A DNA stretch of 64,000 nt from Laguncularia racemosa (taxonomy: Eukaryota; Streptophyta; Magnoliopsida; Myrtales; Combretaceae), in contig JBBMOL010000037.1 of NCBI GenBank assembly GCA_037954665.1, positions 1,922,001 to 1,986,000 of the forward strand, read 5' to 3'. The translations under genes and the position numbers were made by a program. This document shows, one piece after another, positions 52,850 through 64,000 of the stretch (its first letter is position 1; each line of letters begins with the position of its first letter). The notes under the pieces were generated by a model, which had not been told where the DNA came from, searched no databases, and saw only the letters and a program-made list of their open reading frames with translations.

Positions 52850-54740
52850 ACAATCACGATTGCATCTAATCATATGCCATTCTTTGACGGCACTAATTTT
52901 CCTTTTTAGAAATGTAGAATGGAAACTTATATTAAGGTCACTAACTTTACTTCATGGGCAACCATACGTTATGAAGATTAATAAATCATTCTTATTGATA
53001 GTCCAATCCTAGCTAATGAAGAAAAGAAAATGGCTGAAGTGAACAACACAGTAAAGAATTTGCTTCTGATGAGCATCTCTCAAACTATATTCGCTATGAT
53101 TTCATCATGAGAATCTGTAAAGGAAATATGGGATAAATTGTGTGAAACCTGTGATGGTGCTACAATGACTTTATGCGGGACTATAAATTGTTTAGATTCT
53201 GATTCAGCGAAACTATATCTGATGGATTCAATAGATTTACTTTGATTACTAATGAACGTACTTTGTTTGGTAAAAAGTTTGATAGTAGTGAGCTTGTAAG
53301 GAAAATCTTGCAAATTTTGCCAAGTCAAGGGACTCAAAGACAAATGCAATTAAAGAAGCTCATGACTTAGATAAACTGACCTTGAGCTAACTTCAAGAAA
53401 AGCTTTAAGCATATGAATCAAAACAAAAACACATGAATGATCAAGAAAAAGTTAAAAAGTCTATACCATTTAAGGCTACTAAATAAAACATTGAGCCAGA
53501 CAAAGAATCAAATAGTGAGGAAAACAATAATGATTTGATGATGCCGATTCAAAGATTTACAAAAGCATTTAAGGAAAATGATAAGCATTTTGAATGATCT
53601 AAATGCTTTTCTGCTAATCAATCTAACTTTGGTATAGGAAAGGTTTTCAAAGAAAAAGAAAAAAAGAAAGAGAAAAAGAAAGAAACAGTTTACTTCAAAT
53701 GCAAGAAACCAAGACATATTAAGTATGAATGTCTTGTGCTAATAAAAAAGATGGAGAAATATGAAAGAAAAAAAAAAGTCTTAATGGCAACATGGAGTGA
53801 TCTTGATAAGTTAGATGTTGAGTCAAACGCTGGATCAGACAATGAAAAAGAGGTAAATCTTTGCTTCATGTCTTTATCTGAGGTATCTTCTAAATCAGAT
53901 AATGATGTGCATGTTAGCTTTGAAAAACAAGTTAAACAACTATTAAAGGGTTTATCTAAGGCAAATGAAAAGATTGAATCTTTGAAAAATGAAAAAGAAG
54001 TTGTATGTTAAACTAATATGTTTTTGCTTGATGAAAATAATATCCTTAAAAATGACACAAAAGTTTTACATATGGATAATAAAAGCATACGAGAAGTACA
54101 AGATATGTTGACAAATGAAAATAACACCTTAAGAAAAGAAATTGAAGAGCTTAATGTAAGAATCAATGAAGTTTCAAAAAATCTTAGTTCTATATTTACT
54201 AAGTTTTCTAAAAGTAAAGAAAAACTACAAAAGTTAATATCATCTTAGAAAATGAGTAACTTAAAAGAAGGATTAGGATATAATAAGGTTGAGTCCTTAA
54301 AGCAAGCTAAGAAAACCTTTTTTATTAAAGGAAAAAATCCAACACTAAAAATGATATTGAGACAAGTAAGAAGGAAGATAAAAGTGAAAGTATGAAAGAA
54401 ACTAAGTCTATTAAACAAAATGAAAAGAAAATTAGAAAGAATTATAGATAGAACTACAAACCGACGTATAGATAGAACTACTGAAGGAATTACATAAGGT
54501 ATTATAGAGGATATACCATATCATATAATTATCATCCAAGAATGGTAAGCTCATATCAATATTAGAAAAGGTTGGTAAGATCTAATACTTATGCATGCTA
54601 CCTTTGCAACAAGTATGAACATATAGAAAAATTCTGTTATTACAAAAATAACAAGCTCAGCCAATGACAAGTAAAATATCAAAACAACATGAGCTTGAAT
54701 TATGGTGGACCTAAGCTAGTCTAGGTTCCTAAAAGGGTTT
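52850..54740 (+). pseudogene. Sirevirus-like gag, broken
   Basis: Begins near 52,868 with MPFFDGTNF, the usual first motif of Copia gag, and continues in broken frames through EEKKMAEVNNTVKNLLLMS. The first knuckle near 53,690-53,735 has lost its first cysteine (VYFKCKKPRHIKYEC). Next comes an acidic, then lysine- and glutamate-rich coiled-coil section at 53736-54248 (two frames in register, one stop between). A second, intact CX2CX4HX4C knuckle, CYLCNKYEHIEKFC, lies at 54596-54637. Coiled coil plus two knuckles fits Sirevirus gag. Stops are frequent. Confidence 0.8.
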
Positions 54741-54759
54741 AATAATTTCTTTTGTAAAT

Positions 54760-57700
54760 GCAGGAACACGAAACAAAGCTAAAAGGATTGTAGTACTTAG
54801 ATAGTGGGTGCTCACAACATATCTTAGGAGAAGTTTCATTATTCACAAACCTAGAATAGAAAAATGGAGATTATCTCAAGTTTGGTGATGACAGTAACGG
54901 AAAAACAATAACAACTAGTATAGTAAGCTTTTCCTTTAGTATAGTTGAAAATGTCTCTTTGGTAAAAGATCCAAAACACAATCTCTTAAGTATTAGTTAA
55001 CTTTGTGACAAAGGTTACAAAATGATTTTTGGACAAGACAAAGTAAAAGCTTTTGATAAAAATGGAGAAAAATTGTTTGAAGGTTTCCAAAAAAGAAATA
55101 TTTGAATGGTTGAACCATCAAGAGTAGATGTTGAAATATGTTTCTTAACAATAAATGATAACTGCTTTTTTTGGCATAAAAAACTTGGACATGTTAATTT
55201 TTCATAATTAGGAAAACTTTCAAAAAACAAACTTATTATTATTTTACCAAAAATTTCTTCTATTAAAAATATTAAATGTGATACTTGTTTAAAAAATAAA
55301 ATGATTTTAGTTTCTCATAATCTAAAAATGTTATTTCAATAAAAATACCTTTAAAACTTCTACATCCGATCTTTTTGGTCCAACAAGAACCTTGAGCTTA
55401 TGAGGTAATAAATATAGTTTAGTAATGGTTGATGACTTTTCACATTTTACATGGGTTTTATTTCTTAGAAATAAGAGTAATACATTTGATGCCTTTGAAA
55501 CTTTTTCAAAACAAGTTCAAAATGAAAAAGGTTTTTCAATCATAAGTTTAAGAATTGATCATAGTAAAGAATTTGAAAATGAAAGTTTTATTGAGTTTGG
55601 TGAAAAAATGGAATAAAACATAATTTTTATGCTCTGTATACTCTACAGCAAAATGGAGTAATAGAAAGGAAAAATAGAGTTTTACAAGAAATGGCACGAA
55701 GTAGGCTAAATGAAAGTAATGCACCTAAATATTTATGGGCTAAAGCAATATTTGCAGCTTGTTATATTTCTAATCATGTTTATGTGAGACCTTTGACACA
55801 GAAAACAACTTATGAAATGTACAAAGATAGGAGATCGAATGTGTTCTATTTTTACATATTTGGGGACTAAATGTTTTATCAAGAAATCCAGACAGAATCT
55901 TGATAAATTTGATGAAAAAGCTAATGAAGAAATCTTTTTTGGTTAATCAATGACTAGTAAGGCTTTTCGTATTTTTAATCAAGTAACTAAATTAATAGAA
56001 GAATCTATAAATGTCAAGTTTATTGATAATCCAATCACGAATAGTTATGATAATGTAATAAATAAAAAGAATAAGAATGAATATCTGAATTATCAACAAA
56101 GTTTACAAGATACGGCTAGAGTACCTATGGAACCTAAAATAGAAGGTTCAATGAAGCCTAAAGAAGAAGGTTGGTCAAACAGTTGAGTAGACAGTCCAAT
56201 AGAAACTTTTATAGAAGGTATGTATGTTAAACAATCACTTAAATAGTTTACCTAAAGGTACTATTGAACGTAAACAGGCCGTAACCAAATCTTCAATGCC
56301 TTAGAGATTTAAGTCATATCATCCACCAGAACAGGTGCTTGGCAAAATAGATTCTAGAGTCAAAATTAGATCAAAGTTATAAGATATTGAAAATCAATTT
56401 GCTTTATTATCTAATATTGAACCTAACAATGTGAATGAGGCTTTAACGAACAGTAACTGGATCGATGCCATACAAGAGAAATTAGCACAATTTTAAAGAA
56501 ATCAAGTATGGACACTAGTTTCAAGACTAAAGGACAAATCCATTATTAGAATAAAATAGGTTTTCAAAAATAAACTTGATGAACAAGGTAAGATAGTTAG
56601 AAATAAAGTAAGGCTTATAGCCAAAACATATGTTATAAAGACTTCAAATTGTTTCAAATGAACATAATTTTTTTTTTAATGGATATATCATAGAAGAAGT
56701 ATTTGTAGAGTAACCCCCAAGATTTGAAAATCCATCAAAAGAATACTATATTTTTAAATTACAACAAACTATTTATGGTTTAAAACTAGCTCTTCGAACT
56801 TGGTATGAAAGGTTAAGTAATTTTCTAATCAAAAACAATTTTTTAAGAGGAAAAGTTGATACAACTCTTGTTATTAAACATTTCAATAAAGACATTTTGA
56901 TAGTACAAATTTATGTAGGTAATATTATTTTTTATTCTACTAATGAAGTATATTGCAATAAATTTTTTAAGTTAATACAGGCTGAATTTGAAATGTCCTT
57001 AATGGGATAGCTAAACTTCTTTCTTAGATTGCAAATCAAGCAAACCACTTAGAGAATATTTATTTACCAAGAGAAGTGCGCTAAGCAAAGGCTTTAAAAT
57101 TTTGAATTTGAAAATGTTAAAGGAGCTACTACCCCTATGTCAACTTCAATAAGGTTAGAACCTAGCATTTCTAGTGAAAAGGTACATGAAAAACTTTATA
57201 GCAGTTTAATTGGATGTTTGTTATATTTAACTACATCCAAACTAGACATATTGTTTGCTATTTGTGTGTGTACCAGATTTTAAACAAATCCCACTGAAAC
57301 ATATTTAACAGTTGTAAAAAAGAATCAAATATATATCTTGCACTACAAAATTAGGAATTTAGTATCCTAAAAATCATAATATTGATTTAATAGGATATTC
57401 AAATGCTGATTATGTAGGTTGCAAGATTGACAAAAAAAGTACTTCAGGAACTTGCTAATTTTTAGAGGATAAACTTGTATCTTGTTCATTTAAGAAACAA
57501 AATTCTATTACCTTATCAATAGCTGAAGTAGAATATGTTTCAATTGGGAATTATTGTGCCCAAGTTCTATAGATTAAACAACAATTATGTGACTATGGTT
57601 TAATATAAACATATTGGAGTAAAGCATCACTTTATAAGAGATCATGTTAATAATGAAGACATTAATCTTGATTTTGTTAATATTGAATTTCAATTGGCTA

Positions 57701-57760
57701 ATGTATTTACAAAACTACTGAATAAAAATAGATTTGAAATTATTAAAAAATGAAACGGTC
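54760..57760 (+). pseudogene. Sirevirus-like pol, broken
   Basis: Protease: LDSGCSQHILG with the active triplet DSG at 54800-54808. Pre-integrase: FFWHKKLGHVNFS near 55,170 and CDTCLKNK near 55,280. Integrase: MVDDFSHFTWVLFL and LRIDHSKEFENESF at 55425-55616, then broken. Reverse transcriptase: a deletion joins LIAKTY to a late part of the domain near 56,630. VFVE-stop-PPRFE follows, then YGLKLALRTWYERLSNFL, and the catalytic YVDD reads YVGN at 56912-56923. RNase H: GYSNADYVGCKIDKKSTSGT near 57,395 and ITLSIAEVEYVSI near 57,505. It is dead by many stops, the deletion and the loss of both catalytic aspartates. Confidence 0.85.
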
Positions 57761-57959
57761 TGTGCTTTCCTTTATAAAAAAAAAATTATTATTTTGGATA
57801 AACTAAAATAAAAGAATGAAACTTCATATCTTCCTAACCGCTATTTTAACCCACACATGCAGGAACTCCTTCTTTAAAAACACTTTTTCAAAAATTAAAT
57901 ATTCAAAACTCCCTCCTTTTTCTCTGTTACTTTCAACTCTCTCTCTCTTTCTCTTGAAC

Positions 57960-60480
57960 CCTAACTTCTGTTTATGACCATAGTACCACAAAAATCTACC
58001 AGACCTTCAACAATGCTCTCTAAAGTAAAAAAGAAAGATAAGGCATCCATTGACATTTAAGATGAGGAATCATCCATGTTGTTACACCTCAGTTAAGAAA
58101 AATCTCAAGAAACTATCCATAGCAAGGAATAAGGAAAACCCAACGACAGCAGGTCGAAGGAGATTGTAATAGACAATGATTTAGAAAGTGAACAAGAAGT
58201 TTCTCTAAACACTTTGAAAAGAAAGAAAGAGGTAAATCCTAAACATCAATTCGCTTAGAAGTTTATACTATTGAAAGGGAAAATCATGTATTGCATGTCT
58301 TTGGACTTTAAATTTTTTATTAATCATAGTTTCCATGTTGATGAAATGCTAGATAAAATTGATAGTCATAAACTTTGTAATATGAGGTATATTGTGTTCG
58401 AAGAAGAGATTGCAGAATTTTATGAAAATTTAGATTCAAGAAGGAAAGATAGGTTAAAATCAAATGTGTGTGGTCAGAATGTTGAAAATACTAAGAATGA
58501 CCTAATTCATTATTTAGAACTCAAGAATGAGAGTGATGACAAAGATGGACTAAACATGAATAGCTTATAGTTGTTTCAATATCTGAACGATGGTTTGGAG
58601 ACTGAGTTACGAAGAGATATGCTAGTTATTCAATTTTCTTTGTTAATTAGGATGTTACACAAAGTAATTAGTGCATGTGTTCTACTAAGAATTGAAAGCA
58701 AAATATATAGAGTCGGGAATTGCAAGGTGGGTTGAAAATTTTGGCCTACGCCTGCGTGGCCCACGGGCCAAGGCGAGCAACTTGTCGCAGGTGTAGGTTA
58801 GCCCATTGACCCACAAAAAAAAACGGTTTTCACACCTTCACTTGATACATTGGTCAAAAGACATAAAGATAATTCAAGTACCAAAAATCAAAATTTAACT
58901 CAATATTGGGAAGCTCAATGTGAAATGAAATGCATTGCCAATGCTATCAAAGAATTTAGGATGAGGAATTTGGAAGAAAAATTAAGAGTTTGACATTGTC
59001 GTAGTCTTGTAGAGTTAAACAAATTAAATGGTTACGAAGATAAAATGACATACAATAAATAAAGAAGGAGGCGATCATAAAAATGTCATTCTAAATTTGT
59101 AAAAAAAAAAAAATTGCGAGCAGGGCGGGCTAGCTCACGTTGGCCCGCGGGGTAAGGCAGGCCAAACTTTTCTACCTGCAACCCTTGTGGGCCACTACAA
59201 GTCCGCCCGTTTGACCCGTATTCCCAGCTCTAAAAATATATATCCATGTAGATGAGGCAAAGATTATATTAGGAATAACTAAAGAGAAAAATGTAGATGT
59301 AGCTAACAAAATTTTGAAAAATTTGTTTGAAAATAAAGGAAAAAGACCATATGGAAATCTGATCATGTTTCTTTTAAAAGAGAAGAAGATAAGGTTTCCT
59401 AAGGAATATTATATTAAAATTTCTATTAAGAAAATTACTAAAGGGTCCTTCATTATATGAATATAAATGTTTGAAAAAAGGTTTAGTTCTCTGGAGATTG
59501 TGTAGTATACATGGATCATAAGCATTCAAGAAGGGATAATCCTGAATGGATATCTAATGTGCAAAGAGGAGCAACCTTTAAAGTGAAAAAGAAAAATGAT
59601 GAGGAGGAACTTCTAAAAAAGAGTTAAAAAAGGAAAGGCAATGAAAAAGCAATCGAAAAAGAAAGAAACATGAGGAGGAAGGTTGGCAAAGGAAACTTAG
59701 AGATAGGGGATGAACATATAGTTAGATTAAACAGTCCAGTAGAAGATATTCCAAAATCTCCTACTCTTAAGAAAAAGAATTTTGAAGCTGAGACTAGTAA
59801 TGAAGTTGTAAATTAGATCTAAAAAGCAAGATTTTAGTTTTGGAAAATTTTATAAAGAAAAGTTTTATGGAGATGAAGCCCATGATGGAGTCAATTACTA
59901 CGAAACCTAGTGAAGTAAAATCTGATTAATAACTTCTAACTCCTACTAGGATTGGACATAGTTCTCCTAAGACTCCTATTCAAGAAAATCAACAAAATCT
60001 TAATAATGAGGTTAGAGATACTATTCCTATGCATGAACAAAACATGGATACTCCATATGCACAACAAGGTGTTCCTTAAAGTGGTGGGATTGAGATTTTG
60101 GATCATGCTGAGCAAGAAACTACTGCAATCAATCCTGAGAGTGATTCTACACTTGAAGCTACTCAAGAACCTGATCTATAACCTATTCTTGAACCTGTTC
60201 AAACCAATTAAACTAAACCACTTGCTAAACGATATGATCCTCCTGTTGAACTATTAAAACCACAGCTAACTCTAGCTTCTACTAAAACTAATCTTGACCT
60301 TATCGAAAAACAATCTAAAGAAGGATCAATTCCAAAAAGACCAAGTAGAAGGGTAAAGAAAATTGCTAAAACAGTTGTCAAACCTCCAAAGGAAAAAGAA
60401 ATATTAATTCTTTTTGCATTGATTTTTGTTAACTATTTTAGTTTTAAAGACTCATACTAATCACTGGTTCTAATTGTTGG
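57960..60480 (+). pseudogene. Sirevirus env-like region, degenerate, split by a hAT element
   Basis: After pol, sequence resembling the third coding region of Sireviruses continues in pieces. Its function is unknown; env-like is a descriptive name. A lysine- and glutamate-rich start (about 58010-58260) leads to the longest clean frame, 58271-58570, with IVFEEEIAEFYENLDSRRK, comparable in place to the FYANL motif of env-like proteins. A 525-bp hAT-type element splits it at 58708-59232, and the frame continues in register once one target copy is discounted. A basic and then proline/glutamate/threonine-rich tail goes to about 60,400. I see no confident signal peptide or membrane segment. Multiple stops. 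Confidence 0.6.
58708..59232. mobile_element. Non-autonomous hAT-type DNA transposon
   Basis: A 525-bp element bracketed by a perfect 8-bp duplication AAAATATA (58700-58707 and 59233-59240). Its terminal inverted repeats TAGAGTCGGGAA and TAGAGCTGGGAA (right end read backwards) match at 10 of 12 bases. Subterminal regions are GC-rich and partly inverted (GGCCCACGGGCC on the left, GGCCCGCGGGG on the right), unlike the AT-rich host element. An 8-bp duplication and TAGAG...-type ends fit the hAT superfamily. No transposase frame is present, so it would need help in trans. Confidence 0.88.
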
Positions 60481-60587
60481 CTTGTATAGTTTATCTTTGA
60501 ATGATACTTTATGCTTTTGTTAATTTCATTACTAATTGCTCATTGATAATCCATGCTTCTATAACTTATAAATTTATGTCATATGTT

Positions 60588-60730
60588 GAGGGGGAGCAAT
60601 ATGTACTACTTGTCTAATAACAAAAAGGGGGAGAAGGAATAGTTAGTGCTAAACCTGTTTCACAAATGTTTAATATATTATATAAGTTTATCACTAGAGA
60701 AAGGTTTTATCATCTTAAAAAGGGGGGAGA
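60588..60730 (+). promoter_or_regulatory. Multiple polypurine tracts before the 3' LTR
   Basis: Three G-rich purine tracts lie in the 145 bases before the LTR: GAGGGGGAGC at 60588-60597, AAAAAGGGGGAGAAGG starting at 60622, and AAAAGGGGGGAGA at 60717-60730 just before the LTR. The last primes plus-strand synthesis. Repeated tracts of this kind are a known Sirevirus trait. Confidence 0.85.
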
Positions 60731-60731
60731 A

Positions 60732-62042
60732 TGTTAAGTTCTTTGAAATAAGTTTTAATGACAGTAAAAAAGTCATAATATATCTAATGAACATGTTTTA
60801 AGTGTGTAGAACAAAAGTATTTATTCTCACAAATACTTAAACAAATAGTAGTTTACAGACATTTTATCTAATAGTTAACAATACAATCTATTAGACATTT
60901 CAGTAGACACTTAAATAGACAGTTTGATACTTCGGTTTGTAGAATATATGCTCATACAGTTCTTATCTATCTTCAAAACAAGTTTGATTTATTTAAAGCC
61001 CCAATTCAATAAATTAAGTGTATTTAGGTAATGCATTTAATTCATTCCACACAAGAAGGATTAATAATCCATGGGAATTTTCTTTCAATTCTATTTCATG
61101 AGCTTTCAAAGAATTTTTTTTGTTGCAGTAAAGTACCATTTTTTTTTATCAAAATATTGGAAAGATGACGGATCAAGATATTCAAAGATTTATTTTATCT
61201 AAATATCATCTAAAGAAGAATAAGATAAGGATAAATATAACAAATATGGTTATCAGTTGAAGCTTATCCACATAAAGAGGAATCTTTAGTTTTTCAAACT
61301 AAAGCTTATCTATACAAGGATTGTTAAAGATTCAAATGAAGATAAATATAAAAAATATTTGAAGATCACAAGAAAAATCAAGAGTTCAAAGTTTAGATAA
61401 GATTTTCAAATCCCACAAATATAAGGATATTAATCTTATCTATGCAACAAAGAAACTGTTAGAATATTTAATGAACATTTGAAAGTTTCTATCGAGAAGG
61501 ACGATACTAGAAGCAAATATATAAACTCAAGTTTTCAAGTTCAATAGAAGAGATGAAGACAATAGGATAGAGTAAAAAACATCTTATAATTCTTTGTTTT
61601 TCTCGAGTTTAAACTAGAGAATTTATATTTTCTCATTCTTGTACAATTTTTTTTTTTACCTTTCATGTAAAGATTAGCTTAGAAAATAAGGTTACAAAAA
61701 GTTTTGTAATCTGTGTTTAGTCAAGTGGTAGGCTAGAAAGATAGAGTAAGAGCTGTTAGTGTTTGTAACATTTCTTTGCTATTAGATTAATGAAACAACC
61801 AGTGTGGAAAATCGAATCCCTAGCAGTGAGGCTAGAAAAGAGGACTAACTTGTAAGGAAAAACCTCTATATATCGCTATTTTCTTTATTTCATTGTATAT
61901 TATTTTCTATCATTTTGTTTTTACCTATCATGAGCATTCTTCATTAGAAAAATAAAATTAAAAAGAATTATTTTAATTGGACTTTCAATAAAAGATTTGA
62001 ACAAACAATTCACCCTTTGCCTTGTTTTCCATTTCAGGACCA
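60732..62042 (+). repeat. Sirevirus-like element 3' LTR
   Basis: Starts TGTTAAGTTCTTTG after the last purine tract and ends near TTTCAGGACCA. About 1.31 kb, long for Copia and usual for Sireviruses. The exact end is uncertain by a few bases because the copies differ there. Confidence 0.85.
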
Positions 62043-64000
62043 ACATAACTATTACTTTAGTTTTAAAAAGGAATTGCAATTCATATTTTGTAGTAATAGC
62101 AATTTCGTATAATAATCATTTCATTAACCAAACATATGAATAGATATATAAGGAAGGAATAGTTATTATAATTCATTCTTATAAAATCAACCAAACATGT
62201 CATTAAAAAAATAAAAATAAGATAATAGTAGGAAGAGGCTTCTTTTGGTAGTTGACATCTATAATCAAAATGGCTAAACACCTGGAAAAAATAATAAATC
62301 TCAAGTTATAAAAATGAAATGAAATAAAATAAAATAAAGAATTTTTTCCCCAATGTCTAATAATATATTTTCAATAAAAACTATATTTTTTAAAATAAAA
62401 TTGCAAATATAGTCATTAAAGTATAAATTAAGTGTAATAGATACTCTAAATTTTTAAAATATGATTTCACTTCTCCGTTATTTTTAAAAATAGAAAAATA
62501 TAATACAAATTATCGTTAAAATCCTAAAGCAATTGCTGTTTGGGAGTATTGATTAGCGATACCGAGAATATAACTTTTATCCAACGAAAGTTTTTCACCG
62601 GACAAACTTAAGATCACTGAACTTTAGATCGTTATAATACAAGCCTGCTTTTTCTTTTCTTTTCTTTTTTTAATTTTTTATTGCCTTTCCCCCTTTTGCT
62701 TTCACTACCAACTTCATGGGAAATGAAAAAAAAAAGTTTTTTAAAAAATAATTGTGAGAATATACTAGTTCTTAAAATATTTTCAAAAATATATTAATTA
62801 AAATCAATACTTAAACTTAAAGTATCCATTTCAACTTTATTTAAAATTGATATCTAAGATACCCATTTTAATTAAAATAAAAAAAATATAAATAAGTAAA
62901 AAGGAAAAAGAAGACACAAGACTAATAATAGACTTGATGAAATAGGTATTTTAAGTGTTAATTTTAAATGATATATATTTGAAATTATTGTGTCAAATAG
63001 TATATTTGCAAAAATATTTTTAAAAATAATATTATTTTTTTTCTTTTCCCTGGACTTCGTTCCCGTTCCTTTCTTACAAGCTGACGAGCAACTGTAACTA
63101 AAACCCAATTAATATTTATGGCCTAATGAGAAGCCGCCACAGCACCGTGGCTTGCACAAAATGCGACCCGCAATCCAGCTACCGGCTAATTTTGGTTTGA
63201 CTAATTGGACAATCATATTCCATTATTTTTGTTTTATTCGGAAAAAAAAAAAAAGGAAAGAAAGATTCGATATATATGCTATCCAAATAAGAAAATCAGT
63301 AGTGTTTGACAAAAGAGCAATCTAACACAGTTCTTAAACATCATTGGAATATCTAGTAGTACCTGCTTTCATGACGAACAATCTCAATTATTAAAAAAAT
63401 TGGAATTGTGAGAATGATATCTTATCCATAATACTTAGTGGGAAGCTCCCTTTTTGTGTTTTAAGTTTGTAAGAAATATGTTAATTAAATATATTAACTA
63501 AATATAGCAAGTATAGGTAAGGTAATGGGAGTTACTTTTCATATCTATAATATTAAAAGAAATTAGATGGTTTTAGTGCTTTACTTAGTTAAAAAAAATT
63601 ACAATAATAGACATAAATGTTACCATTTGGAAGTTCTAATTATAGAAAAATAGAAAGAAAATTACACAACTGCGAAATAGTGAGATGGGTGTTATTATAT
63701 CATTATAGTATTTATTTTTAAATTTCCATGCACCCTTAATGCAAGTGCATTTTTCACTAGTATTTTAAGTATAAGTGATGCAGTGAGGATACTTTAGGTG
63801 ATTACATAACATATATTCATAATTCTTGATAACTATTATATTTAACAATTTATATTATCAAGTTGTGTTTCATACTTGAGTTTAAATAAGATTATGTCAA
63901 AAAACTTCAACTTATAATATAACCCTTTTATTAATCATATTTGAAAACCTAAACAAATAACCTTACTTTTTTTAATAAGTATGTTTCATATTTATATTAA
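62043..64000. other. AT-rich intergenic region, no gene seen
   Basis: Runs of A and T throughout. Near 62,095-62,200 wording such as AACCAAACA and GGAATAGTTATT resembles the possible MITE at 28153-28433 and may be a relic of the same kind. The reverse frame at 62872-63108 is lysine-, serine- and leucine-rich low complexity and is not credited. Confidence 0.6.

Larger units (their letters stand above)
51669..62042 (+). mobile_element. Sirevirus-like Copia element with env-like region, degenerate
   Basis: A forward Copia element of about 10.4 kb. The 5' LTR (51669-52790) lacks roughly its first 200 bases compared with the 3' LTR (60732-62042, about 1.31 kb). A primer site TGGTATCAGAG lies at 52797-52807. 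Gag has a coiled-coil part and two knuckle positions. Pol order is protease, integrase, reverse transcriptase, RNase H. About 2.7 kb follow pol before the 3' LTR, with env-like remains. Three purine tracts precede the LTR (60588-60597, 60622-60635, 60717-60730). Long LTRs, extra env-like region and multiple polypurine tracts are Sirevirus marks. It is dense in stops and clearly old. Confidence 0.85.

Noticed and set aside
53508..53717. Reverse phenylalanine-rich frame
   Set aside because: Complement of the A-rich, lysine-coding part of Sirevirus gag.
62872..63108. Reverse frame of 78 residues near the right end
   Set aside because: AT-rich low complexity with lysine and leucine runs; nothing around it suggests a gene.
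1..64000. CRISPR arrays, operons, phage or bacterial insertion sequences
   Set aside because: No regularly spaced repeats with spacers and no prokaryotic gene organisation; the sequence is plant nuclear DNA.

Overview
This window is nuclear DNA from a flowering plant, most likely a eudicot. Evidence: one spliced gene for a plant cyclic-nucleotide-gated channel with GT-AG introns, and dense nests of Ty1/Copia LTR retrotransposons and plant L1-type LINEs. No prokaryotic-style gene is present. Very long TE-filled introns would suit a woody eudicot, but the species cannot be fixed from sequence alone.

The only host gene supported is on the reverse strand at 48.65-28.66 kb. It has a non-coding leader exon and seven coding exons, all in frame, giving the first 524 residues of a CNGC19/CNGC20-type channel: the N-terminal domain, S1-S6 and a pore with an AGN filter. 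The C-linker, cyclic-nucleotide-binding domain and calmodulin/IQ region are not in the window. Intron 6 is 11.5 kb, of which about 0.9 kb is native and the rest is a Copia element (B) with a second one (C) nested in it. Intron 7 runs from 28,662 off the left edge, so it is at least 28.6 kb.

Layout from left to right: 1-1950, the 5' part of a reverse-strand LINE; 1975-7539, a forward LINE with a 16-bp target-site duplication (TSD), inserted in the gag end of a forward Copia (A); 7556-27470, Copia A, split by three reverse-strand Copia insertions E1 (8982-14077), E2 (15332-20311) and E3 (20858-26245); 27471-28662, plain intron with a possible MITE; 28663-28808, CNGC exon 7; 29169-39786, Copia B with Copia C (31980-37256) inside; 40322-46685, CNGC exons 6 to 1; 46.7-48.65 kb, leader intron and leader exon; 48.7-51.67 kb, AT-rich intergenic DNA; 51669-62042, an old Sirevirus-like Copia with long LTRs, repeated polypurine tracts and a degenerate env-like region that carries a 525-bp hAT-type element; 62.04-64 kb, AT-rich DNA without recognisable genes.

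All retroelement reading frames are broken by stops or frameshifts. Insertion order can be read from TSDs: A was hit by the forward LINE, E1, E2 and E3; B suffered an internal tandem duplication and was then hit by C; the Sirevirus-like element was hit by the hAT element. I found no sign of an unknown multi-gene system. The most notable points are the CNGC gene stretched around the TE nests, the Sirevirus env-like region with its hAT insertion, the tandem duplication in B, a tRNA-Arg-like doublet in the E3 leader, and palindromes shared by several Copia leaders.
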